This document shows positions 12,833-22,649 of a stretch of DNA of 64,000 nt, one piece after another. Source of the DNA: Craspedostauros australis (taxonomy: Eukaryota > Bacillariophyta > Bacillariophyceae > Mastogloiales > Achnanthaceae); NCBI GenBank assembly GCA_026770025.1, contig JAMXDE010000065.1, positions 186,001 through 250,000 of the forward strand, read 5' to 3'. How positions within the stretch are numbered: the stretch's first letter is position 1; the number at the start of each line of letters is the position of its first letter. The notes beneath the pieces were generated by a model. The model did no database searches and was not told the DNA's origin. It saw only the letters and a program-made list of their open reading frames with translations. Both the position numbers and the translations under genes were made by a program.

Positions 12833-13781
12833 TGTCGGCTTGCCGATCGGTAGCTTGCTGATTGGTTGGTTGGTTGGTTGGAGCGGCGTGCGCTGTTGTC
12901 TTGATTGTCGTGATTTGGTGTACTGTTGTGTTGTGTGATGGAGAGAATGCGATTGGGATTGTGAGTTGTTGATGGAGCAATGCAATGGCATGATATGGCA
13001 TGATACTATATGACGGGGGGACATCAACACCAATGACAATCCATTCCATGGATACTAGTTGAGCAAGACCGCAAGCCACCGTGCTCTCGATGATCGTGTG
13101 GATCAATCCATCATGTGTCAGCACTCGCACGTACCGTTGCTCCCCAATGATGAGCACTCGCGGTCTGGTGTGCTTATGGATTGAGGTGTTGTCTTGTGCC
13201 ACTCCACCTATGTGATGTTATGTTGTTTTGCTGTGTGCTGTCTTTGCATTTTTGAAATCGTGGAACGACAACTTCAAATGAAAACGGACGTCGCACGCAA
13301 AGACACAAGATGGCAGCATTGGCTTGCTGATGCGTTGATTGTTATTACGTGCCGACAGCAGCGACTCCGCGAACTCCCAGAATCAGAACCCTTTTCCGCG
13401 ATCGGTTTGGTCTTGTTTGGATGATTTGGCAGGCTGCTGCTTGTGTGCGTGTAGAGTTCATGCCCAGTCGGCGCATTGAGCAACGAATGTACGAGCAGTT
13501 GAAAACGGTGTGGGGCCCAACGTACGCGTAACGTGGTGAACATCCATGTGATTCGTCTGTCTATTTGTGCGTATTGTCTATTGGTATGGCATGATAGAAG
13601 ATTGGGAATCTTCTGTGGAGGTGTTGTTGTGGCATGGTGACGCTGTCCAAGCGTTCCTCACAAATGCTGTCTCATGATGGGTCACAAGACCAAAAGAGTT
13701 TTCCTTTGTTGTCATTGCATGAATTCCCAAACGCATTCGACGATGAAATGGACCCGTACGTCCATACCATGCTGCTGCCGC
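12833..13781. other. intergenic region between exonuclease and DUF1800-DUF1501 genes
   Basis: No supported gene. A TTGG tandem run (about 12858-12880) sits in the presumed 5' UTR of the DUF1800-DUF1501 gene, just upstream of its ATG. The rest should hold that gene's promoter and the 3' UTR of the exonuclease gene, which is transcribed in the same direction. Confidence 0.5.
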
Positions 13782-15406
13782 TCACGGCGCTACAGACGAT
13801 TTGGAATGCGCTCTGCGTGGTTGCCGACTATGATGAATCTCGTTCAACGGCAGTTCGTGGTTGCGAATGAACTCCTCAATGGAGGCGTCGCCGTGCGTGG
13901 ATACAAAGGGAGATTGCGCCTTGCGTTGCATCATGGTCCTTTGCAGATGGTGCCGTTGCAAGCGATCGCAAATCGCAGCACCGGCCCACGCGTCGCGTCC
14001 GGCATAGTAGAGCTGAGATTGTGTGAGCGGGATGCGCGACCAGTTGGACCAAGAAATGTACTTGGACTTCTTGTAGGCCGACAGCAAGTCGACGCCGACA
14101 ATCTCCTTCGCGAGCGTCTTCAATCCCACCTTGTTTCCCGACATGTATTGAGCCTGCCATTGCGGGAGCTGGATGTAGTCATCCAAGTTGAGCCTACTTC
14201 TCGCGATGGCGTTCGTTCCGATGCCCCATGCTTTGAAGAGCTCCATGATATCTTCATCAAGCTTGACGCCTGCCTTGACGATGGTGGGATCCGCCAAGAG
14301 CGTGTGGATGATGGATGCGCAGGACGTGGACGGGTTGTAGTTGGAATTGGGTTGGACAGAATCCACGAGCTGCAATACCAGAGATGATGTCGTCGTTGCC
14401 AATTGGATGGTTGCAGGCCCTCGAAATACTGCGCGTGTATGCGCTTGGTTGGGATTGACGGACTGCAATGATTGCACAGTTGCACAATGAGGCCGTGCGA
14501 GATGGCATGGCATGGCATGGTGGAGGATGGCGTGGTCAAGATGGAAAGGGAAGATGTTGGCGATCGTTGGAATGGTGGGCACGGTCAGCCAAAGGTCAAA
14601 GAAAGGCATCATGTGCAGCAAAGAGTACAGAGAGAGAGACAGAGAGCAACACAACACAACACGAGTACACCCGCACATGCCACAGACCCTTGCATAACTG
14701 AACTCACTTCTGTGTCGAATCCCAAGATGGTTGGAGCATGGTGGTCACCGGACGGAAGGTTCTCACTCAACCATCGCACCAGCGTCCTGGGTTCATTCGT
14801 GTACGTGACCGGAATCGGGCGGCCGTTGTCGGCATGGCGTCTCTGCTGCTGTTGCCGCGCCGGTTTCTTCTTTGGCGGCGAGGATGTGTAGGGACGCAGG
14901 AAGAGATCGCCGATCTCAATGTGCTCCGTCGATGGTTGACGATCGCACTCCAGGGCATGAATGCGACCATCCAGGCGATGTCTGCGACTGGTATCATCGT
15001 GATACGCATACGTTTGGCAGCCAAATTCTTCCCAAACCGTCGCGCAGCTCGCGAGCTTGGGCATCATGAGCTTCTTCGTGAATCGGTCCTTGCTGGGACG
15101 CGACGACGTTGGCCCCGTCATGACCGGCTTGTCCCTCCTGGGTCGCTGTCTGTCACGCCGATTGCGCCCATGCGCACGCAGCTGCGTTGGGAGACCCGCA
15201 ATGCCGCTCGTGCGTCTGCAGTTGTTCTCGCTGTGAGCACTGCCATGTCTGTGCTTCACCACAAGACCATCGGCATGGAAGGCATGGCATGAATGCTGCA
15301 TGGCCACCACAGCTGACAGAGCTGACACCAGCAGCCTCGCATTGGTGTGCAACCAAGGACGCGCTGGGCTGTCCATCCTGCCGGTTCTCCTTGCCTCTCC
15401 CGTCAT
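13782..15406 (-). CDS. DEDDy-type 3'-5' exonuclease (WRN/RNase D-like), possible plastid presequence
   Basis: Predicted 459 residues in two exons, 14708-15406 and 13782-14462, joined across a 245-base phase-0 intron (14463-14707; GTGAGT donor, TTGCAG acceptor). The fold is the DnaQ/RNase D 3'-5' exonuclease family. Exo I is GFDTE at the end of exon 1. Exo II is in the segment VKAGVKLDEDIMELF. Exo III is YYAGRDAWAG, the Tyr-x-x-x-Asp form that defines DEDDy enzymes. PATIQLATT is the usual strand after Exo I. The N-terminus (about 45 residues) has a hydrophobic stretch LLVSALSAVVAM followed by CHAF, which loosely resembles a signal peptide plus the diatom plastid ASAF cleavage motif. The start is uncertain: ATGs at 15406 and 15376 are both possible. 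The substrate, DNA or RNA, cannot be told. The intron is rich in GAGA and CACAA repeats. Confidence 0.8.
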
Positions 15407-16294
15407 TGTCTTCTTCCTCTTCTGCTTCTTCCTTTGGTTCCAATTGTCGTGGCTGTGTGATGTATTATATTCTAATATAATATAATGTAATGTCATGCAG
15501 TTGTGGTTGCAGGATGGTGGCTGCTACAGCGGAACACTGCCGTTGGGAGATCTTCGAGTGGACTGTTCACTTCGCAGGATGTTTGGGAACAAGAAGCACA
15601 GAGCAGCGTTGCCGATGCTTCTTTCTTCTTCCACTTCTTCGATTGGCACCCATCAACACCACACAAACACGGACAGGCAGCTTGTACGGATACGGAGTGA
15701 TACTCGTCCTCGTGCAGTTGATTGTATTGGTGGAGTGGCAGAGCATCAATCAGAACGATGCCGAACAGAACAGAGCTCTCCTACCTTGTGGCTTCTTCTT
15801 GTTCTTCCTCCAACAGACGCCGAATCTCAGAGGATTCTTTCCGTCCCGTCACTTGTTCTTTCTTGACACCATGCCATGGTCACGACACGCTGTTTCCGGC
15901 CGTCTGTTGCGCGCAAGTTCGCGTTTTCCATTTGAGCGTGTTCTTCGCGCCAGATGTCGAGACGCGCTGTGCGTGACGTCATGCCACCTTGAAGTTCATC
16001 CAATCGTGGTTTGACTACGCAGACTAAAACCATCCAAATCGGTTTGTAAGTCGTACGTCAACGGTCGTCGAATGAATGCAACCAACGAAAATGTGAATCC
16101 GCGCCATCATCATCATCACATCAAACGCATCCCAAAGATCGTCACATCGTATCATTTTTGTGTGAGACAAAGAGAGATCATCCACTGAAGGAGGATACTC
16201 GAAGAATACACGTAGAGTAGACAGACGAACCAGCGTAGTCGCACATATCCTTGCATCCACAACATCGCAGCGACTTTGAATTGCCACATCCGCA
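15407..16294. other. divergent intergenic region, exonuclease / RRP46
   Basis: About 890 bases between two divergently transcribed genes. It presumably holds both promoters. An AT-rich patch at about 15463-15490 (repeated tataat/ taatat words) lies close to the exonuclease start. No convincing ORF. Confidence 0.45.
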
Positions 16295-17083
16295 ATGCCA
16301 TCATCCAAGAAGCAGCAGCAACGCCGATTCGATGGCCGACCCAACGCCGGCACGTTGCGTCCGCTGTCCTGCGAACTATCCTGCTTGGCCAACGCGGATG
16401 GATCGGCACTGTGGAAGTCCGGGTCGACGCATGTCTTGGCGGCCGTGCAAGGACCCATCGTTCCCATGAGCGCCAATCTGCCCAACGACGATCCCTCCAA
16501 CATCGTCTCGGTCATCCTCAAATCGGGCGAAGAATCGTCCATGCTCATGACGGCGACGACGAGCGATACGACTACATCATCATCATCCGTCATGCTCGAG
16601 GCCGAATGGCAGAACCTGCTGACGAACGTATTCTCGTCGGCCTTGGACGTGCCGTCGCTATCGAAACGCGTCGCGGGCGCCGCGCGCATCAAGATCCAGA
16701 TCGTCTTCCACATCATCCAATCGAACGGCTCGACGGTCTCATGCTTGCTGCATGCCGGCGTCGCGGCCTTGATGGATGCCGGCATCGATCTGTTGTACAT
16801 GCCCATCGCCACGACGTGCCTCGTTGCGACGTCGGTGCGGTTGGATCCGACGTCGGAGGAAGAGTGCGAGGACAACACGACGCTCGTCGTCATGGTGCAT
16901 CGCAGCACGGGACACTATGCATGCTGCGGCAGTCATGTCGTGGGCGGGCGCGGATTGACGATGCAGCAGTATCAGCGGTGTCATCAGTTGGCCAAGAAGG
17001 CGTGTCCCGCGGTCGTTGCCTTCTGGCGGTTGATGGTGGAGCACAAGGTCAAACATCAAGCAGAAACGCTATGGTCCCAATAG
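16295..17083 (+). CDS. RRP46: exosome complex component RRP46 (RNase PH-like)
   Basis: 262 residues, one exon. It matches the RNase PH fold subunits of the eukaryotic RNA exosome ring, which in most eukaryotes is catalytically inert and threads RNA to Dis3/Rrp44. The N-terminus has the typical LRPLSCELSCLANADGSA followed by ALWKSGSTHVLAAVQGPI. The middle has QIVFHIIQSNGSTVSCLLHAG and AALMDAGIDLLYMPIATT, which correspond to the second half of the RNase PH core in the Rrp46/EXOSC5 group. Poly-Ser/Thr (DTTTSSSSV) and acidic (SEEECED) inserts are local. Length fits the family at about 230-260 residues. The ATG at 16295 is the first in frame. It lies convergent to the MORN-repeat gene. Assignment to RRP46 rather than another RNase PH subunit rests on these motifs from memory. 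Confidence 0.85.
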   Translation: MPSSKKQQQRRFDGRPNAGTLRPLSCELSCLANADGSALWKSGSTHVLAAVQGPIVPMSANLPNDDPSNIVSVILKSGEESSMLMTATTSDTTTSSSSVMLEAEWQNLLTNVFSSALDVPSLSKRVAGAARIKIQIVFHIIQSNGSTVSCLLHAGVAALMDAGIDLLYMPIATTCLVATSVRLDPTSEEECEDNTTLVVMVHRSTGHYACCGSHVVGGRGLTMQQYQRCHQLAKKACPAVVAFWRLMVEHKVKHQAETLWSQ

Positions 17084-17461
17084 TGCGCGCGGTGTGACGC
17101 AGCGCAGTATTGGTACACTCGCATAATCGTGCTCATGCGATGGTGCAGTGGTGCAGGAGTAGCCGTGGGTGTGCAGCGACTCTAGAGAAACGGCACAGCC
17201 CGGCATGATGAAAAAGATGGATTGAAAAATAAAAGATGGTGATGTGATGACGATGTGACTGTTCTACTCTCTAGTGCCTGGTGCCATGTGGTATTGTATT
17301 ATTTTCTATATGATACGTTTACTCCGAAGGCAAGGAAAGAAGAAAGGAACGATAGACCAGCAACGATGCCCTACTCTATGAAGGAGCACCAGCACGCCAT
17401 CATCTCCCAAGGCAGGCTCTTCCATGTCATCACGATGCCCCAAAGTCCCCAACGCATTGCT
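17084..17461. other. convergent intergenic spacer, RRP46 / MORN gene
   Basis: 378 bases between two converging stop codons. No coding signal seen. It holds AT-rich stretches (about 17215-17240 and 17290-17320) that may serve 3'-end formation for both genes. Confidence 0.4.
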
Positions 17462-19316
17462 CTACACGATCCGTGAGTTTGAACACTTGTTGAAGAGATA
17501 GTCCTCCCCATCCAAGGCGATCCCGACCGCGATGTTGTTGCTGCGAGGCACCGGACTCATCATGGATCCCGCATACGCGCTGGCCGTGGGAGCGGGATCG
17601 TGAGGGATGTGCGGCATGGAATCATGCAATGCCATGATTAGCTGCACATCCAGTTCCTCGGTCTCCATGGCGGATGCCACGATGGCCTGTCGATGGAATT
17701 CGGAGTACTGCGGCAATGCGCTGGGCTTGCGGTCATCGTCGTTGCGTCGTTCCTGGACGCGGTCATTGCTCTCGACAGCAGCGGGTGTCGCCTGCGATTG
17801 CTTGGGCTCCAGCTCCTGCATGACCTTCTCGCATTGGTAGCCGTAGGAGACGGCCTCGATGATCGTGAGCTTCTTCTTGATGCGGCCGTTGGGACCATGG
17901 CACAGCCAGGCCTTGCAGCGGTTGGCCGACCACCGCACGATGGGACCGACCAGCTTGCCCTGGCTGTACCCGACGCACTCCAGGTCGCCGTTGGGGTACT
18001 GCAGCTTGGCCTTGCCGTGACGCTTGCCATTCTTGTAGCAACCCTGGAATGCGCAGACCGCGATGGTGGGGACGCTCGTGATGTCGAAGGGTTCCTCCTC
18101 CTCCGTCTCTTGTCCCGGGTACGAACACGCGGACGGGGTGAGGGCGGGCACCGCATCGACGGAGGATGGCGACGACGGCGCATCCTGGTGGCGGTCCTTG
18201 TTGCGCTTGAACGTGAATGGGATCGGCGCGATGCTGGATGTTGGCTGCTTCGAGTTGGACTCATGATGGAAGTACTTGGCGTTGCCTGTGAGATCGTGGA
18301 TCTGATCCTGATCCCACTGCCCGACGTAGAGATCTCCGTTGGCGAAGTAGAGCTTGCCGAAGCCATGGCGTTTGCCGCGCACGTACGAGCCGACGTAGAC
18401 GTTGCCGTTTGGGAATCGTCGGCGGCCATGGCCGTGCATGTCGTTGCAGTCCCACTGACCGTTGAATTCGGAGCCTGGATGGTCATGATGGAATGGTGTT
18501 GAGTGAAGTTGAGTTATATTGAGTTGAAGTATGGAGACGAAAAGGCATGAGATGAGAGGTGAGGTCAGTCGCATCGCTTATCACTGGTGCTCGCTGTGCG
18601 GCAGAGCATGAAGTCAACTTCAACAACGTAGCAGAGTGCGTTACATACGCAATGACGTAATGAATGACACCGACACAATCCGAGAACGAGCACGAGGAAG
18701 AGCAGAACACAGCAGATGATCACGTACCGTCCGCAAATTGCAAGATCCCATGGCCATCCCGCAGCCCATTGAAGAAGTTGCCCTTGTACATGTCGCCGTT
18801 GCTCCACACCAGCTCGCCCTGCCCATGCCGCTGCCCGTAGATGTTGTAGTTGCCATCATACACCGTCTCTCCAGCGGCATGCGCTGCGCACTGCGGTTGC
18901 TTGGAGACCGCGAAGGATGAACCAGCCGTCGTCGTTTCCGAGCAGTTGCCTCGTTTGCTGAGCAGCCACCGCGGAAGGAAGCCGACGTGCCGTCTGCGTT
19001 GCTTTGTCTCATTCTTCTGCGATGCGGCAGGATGCGGCGCGACCGGGTCCTCCAGGACGCCCTGGGTGCTCTTCGCTCGTTTGTGATGCGCGGGAGGCTT
19101 CTGGACCAACGAAGATCCGCTGGAGGTGCGCTGCAGTGGCGGTTTGGGTTGCGTGGGTGAGACGGAGACGTCTCTGGCTGCCGAGAAAGAGGAGGATGCT
19201 GAACGTGGAGGCGATTTCAACGCTGCTGGTTTCCGATCCATCATGGATGAGTTGTCAGCCGCATGGCACGGACTGATGGCCGCGGGAGGTGCCTTTGAGT
19301 TCATCTTCGAGTTCAT
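17462..19316 (-). CDS. MORN-repeat protein, two exons
   Basis: Predicted 533 residues. Exons are 18728-19316 and 17462-18474, joined by a 253-base phase-1 intron (18475-18727; GTACGT donor, CCAG acceptor) that splits a MORN repeat. The first 145 residues are Ser/Pro/Lys-rich and lack a clear domain. At least four consecutive MORN units follow, with cores GQRHGQGELVWSNGDMYKG, GLRDGHGILQFADG, MHGHGRRRFPNGNVYVG and GKRHGFGKLYFANGDLYVG. After a Ser/Pro linker with an acidic EEEE patch come one further clear MORN unit (GKRHGKAKLQYPNGDLE) and a degenerate one. MORN repeats bind phospholipids or act as membrane-skeleton scaffolds, so a peripheral membrane or cytoskeletal role is plausible. No catalytic domain is visible. 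The start at MNSKMNSK is the likely one; upstream in-frame codons exist. Confidence 0.85.
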
Positions 19317-19755
19317 CTTGTGGATGCTGGTGTAGCAGATGCAGCGAGATGGTTTGGAAAGATGAGGAGTGAGGGTGAGCATCGTAGAGTTGATTGGTGG
19401 TATAGATTCATTCCACAAAGTCCAGCAAACACCGAAGCGAACGGGGCAGCAGTGTCGGATGCCAATCATCAGGTGTTGCTCTCAGCAACCGCACCTCTTC
19501 CCATGCCGTTTCCACACTTACCAGAACCGGCGGCGTTCGTCTCCCCCAATGAATCTTGTATCACTGTGATGCTTATGCTTCTGCTATTGTCAATGATGAT
19601 GATGCTGATGGCGAGACCGTTGGCAGAAAAAGAGTTCCGCAGCGCAGAATTGTGGGCATTTGATGCAATGGAATGGCACCCTTCGGTTTGTTCTGCTGCA
19701 TCAACGTGCGAATGCTCCACTAGCAATGCGTTGACCTTCGCTCCCGTCACTGACG

Positions 19756-19815
19756 TTGGTCTTGACGTTGGTCTTGATGCTGGTCTTGATGCTGGTCTTG
19801 AGGCTGTTGTTGGTC
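19756..19815. repeat. 12-base tandem repeat
   Basis: About five copies of a 12-base unit close to GGTCTTGATGCT, the first two reading GGTCTTGACGTT. No gene overlaps it convincingly. Confidence 0.8.
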
Positions 19816-20912
19816 TTGGGTCAGTCGCAGTCTCCCCCCAGAGGTATGGAACAGGCTGTCGCTGATGCCGTCGTTCTTATGGGTGGTACTTTGTGTGTGA
19901 GTATGCGTGTGCATGGATTGGTTTGCGCCAAGGACCGTTGGGGCTTCTTGGTTTTCGCTTCTTGGTGGGTCTCAACGTCTCAACCATGCACCACCGCCGA
20001 ATGAAGTACTCTACCTGTTGTGCTGTCAATCTTGTCCTTGTCGTGGTGCTCCTCCCTCGGTCTTTCTTGCTTGCTTGGTTGATGTGAGTGTGTGAGTGTG
20101 TGAATGGATCGAGGCTTGGCTTGATTGATTGATTGATTGATTGGGTGGTTGATTGGATGAATCTTGTTGTGGTTAATCCGATGATCGAGAGATCGCCCTT
20201 CACAGTGCCCCTTGACGCCGTTCAGTGCCGCTCAATGCCGTCCAATGTCGTACGAAGCTGTCTCCAATTTGTCCTGAGGGCGCTGGCGGATTGCGATCCG
20301 TTCTCCTTCGTTGCGATGATGTGTTGTTGCGATGTGTTGTGATGAGTTGTCGTCGCCATCAAGAGTGGGGGTACCGCCACTTTGTATTCTTGCTTCCGAC
20401 GCTTGTTGGTATCTTTCCATGTGTTCTCTGCGTCTTTCTTGGTTGGTTGCTTGTGGTGGCACATTTCTCTGCCTTGTGTATGTTCTGTGTTCGCTCACGT
20501 AATCCTCGTACAGCACAGATCCGTCGAGGTGGACCAAGAACGCCGATGACCAACCAAGACACGATCTTGGTGCATCCACGAATACGGATGCGTCTCTGCC
20601 ACCGTTGGTGTGACGCGTGTGCTAGGGGTGGCGTGTCTGTGTGTGACATGATTCGGTCGCATTTGCTTCCTTGCCTCAACTTCTGTTTCGTGTCTGTCTC
20701 GCCTTGCGCGGATGGATTTGGATGGATTGATACGCACTGCCTGCGCATGTGTCCCGTCTCAGAAATCTGTGACGCACCACCATGGACTTGACGAAGCGCG
20801 GAGACCAACCAAGACCCAAAGACAACAGAACCTCCGAAGGAGGCGGCTTGCGCTCAGTGGCTCCTCCTGCTGCTCTTTCGAGCGCGCGGTAACTAAACTG
20901 CTTTGTTGACGG

Positions 20913-21367
20913 TATAAATCCTTCCCATCGGAACGCGCCCTACCATTCCAATCTATCCCCCCGGTGAGAATAGTCTGTCTGACACGGGCTGTTCTGCAAG
21001 GACACACAACTGCTGGCAATCAAACTTCAAACTTCGTGCTATCTGCCCTCGCACTGCTCAACGACATCATGGCCTCCACCAAGAAACAAGAGGTGAGAAT
21101 CGCACGGATCCGCCTGTGTGTGGATTGTAGGGTAGGCTTGCGCGAGTACCAAGGGCGCGCGAATAAAGTGAGCAAAAAACAGACGATGGAATACTCCCGC
21201 GATCGTGGAATGGGGTTCTTCAAGACCCGTCCACAAGACTGGGCTATTCTATGGCGTTCGCCTGTGACGTGGCAGAAACGCGAAGACGATTCAATCCACC
21301 ATTTTTCTTGGTGCAGTTGACTCATGCGACTAAATGTGGTTTCGATGTTGCGTTCAGTCATGCTTAA
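20913..21367 (+). promoter_or_regulatory. TATA box with orphan first-exon-like segment
   Basis: TATAAA at 20913-20918 lies about 155 bases before an ATG at 21069. That ATG opens MASTKKQE and runs straight into a consensus donor (GAG/GTGAGA at 21093). A strong pyrimidine-rich acceptor (TTTTTCTTGGTGCAG) ends at 21316, giving a 224-base intron like the others in the window. Splicing these would add only 16 codons before TAA at 21365, a 24-residue product. An AATAAA follows at about 21413. It could be a micro-gene, a duplicated 5' end of another gene, or chance. Nothing in the product is recognised. Confidence 0.3.
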
Positions 21368-22460
21368 GTTTTAAATGCTTGATGTAGCAACCTCCACAAA
21401 CGTCTTAAGCGTTAAATAAACGTCAACGCGCACCGTCTTCATGTGCTTGAGGAGCATGGCGATCGAGCAGCTCCATCACAAACTTGAAGGTAGAACGATT
21501 TCGGCAGACATCGCGATGCTCTGCTCCATTTGACGCATTCCGATGGATTGACGTGGTTGGAAGGAGACTGCGCAACACTTGGGAAGAAGGAAGAAGAAGA
21601 GGCGAGCAGTACAATTTCATAGCGGTGGCATGGTGTTGTCCGCATGTATGAAATGAAACAGGCAGTGCAAGGTGCGGAATACGCACAACGCTGCTTCATG
21701 ACTTGCATTCGCAACAATTGCACAGTGCTCTCCATTCCTCCAACGGTAAGATGGACACACATCCCTCACCCACCAGCATTTCAACTCTCTTGCGTTGCAT
21801 TTCGCTGCGCCGCCACCAAAGTGTGCGATTCGTCTCGTGTGCTTTGACTCAGCGAACTCGGAGAAAAACAGCGGAAAATTGGTTTTGCGCTTTGTTTCCG
21901 TTGGTTGCAACGTAGGTCTTCGATAGGGTTTGGCAAAAGATCGTGACCATAGTCACCCACAACAAAAAAGACAATTTTCAAAGAGGTAGTCATTGTGGAT
22001 GATCATAAATTGTATTCATGATTTGATGAATTAAATGTTGATGCACAATGGACAAAAAGACCGAGATTGTCCCAATGCGACATCTATTGACATTGATGGT
22101 CTCAACCGAGCAGAACACGAACAGAAAAAGTATCGGAACCGAAACAAAAGAGCGACAAGGACCGCAAACACGATTGATGGCAACGTTTCCTCCCAAAAAC
22201 GAGGCGCGGTCATCTCAGGAACACAAAGACAGAGGGATCCGCATCAACAGCATCCACCCAGGACAGAAGCGTTCTCGTGGGCGTTTCGCAGTGTGCTGAC
22301 CAGCGAGCACCCAACTGCGACATTCCATGCACACTTGCGCAAGTCACAGTGCATGGAGTTCATAGGTACATCCCATCAGCAAGGAAGTCGCCAAAGAAAG
22401 ATACAGACGCAAACAGGTTGCTCGCAAGCGTCGCCAGCAAAGACAGCGGACAACACAGGG

Positions 22461-22510
22461 CAAGAGACAGGGCAAGAGACAGGGCAAGAGACAGGGCAAG
22501 AGACAGGGCA
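22461..22510. repeat. 12-base tandem repeat upstream of coiled-coil gene
   Basis: Four to five copies of the unit GGGCAAGAGACA, essentially perfect, end about 140 bases before the ATG of the coiled-coil gene at 22650. It probably lies in that gene's promoter or 5' UTR. Confidence 0.9.
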
Positions 22511-22649
22511 ATAGCTGGGTGTGCATGGTGGCAAGTGCTGGAAGGTGCGATTTGATCTCGGAAGCGCAAAAGTCGCCCGTTCTTGACTCGGAGAACACCA
22601 TACTTCCAACCACCACCACAACCACCAACAGAGCGACAACAGCGACAAC

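Larger units (their letters stand above)
19317..22649. other. 3.3-kb region without a confident gene
   Basis: Open frames are short and on both strands, and none has a domain I recognise. It holds a 12-base tandem repeat (about 19756-19815), a GATT run (about 20118-20148), a TATA box with a first-exon-like segment (20913-21092, listed separately) and a second 12-base tandem repeat (22461-22510). The left end should carry the MORN gene promoter and the right end that of the coiled-coil gene. Confidence 0.5.
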
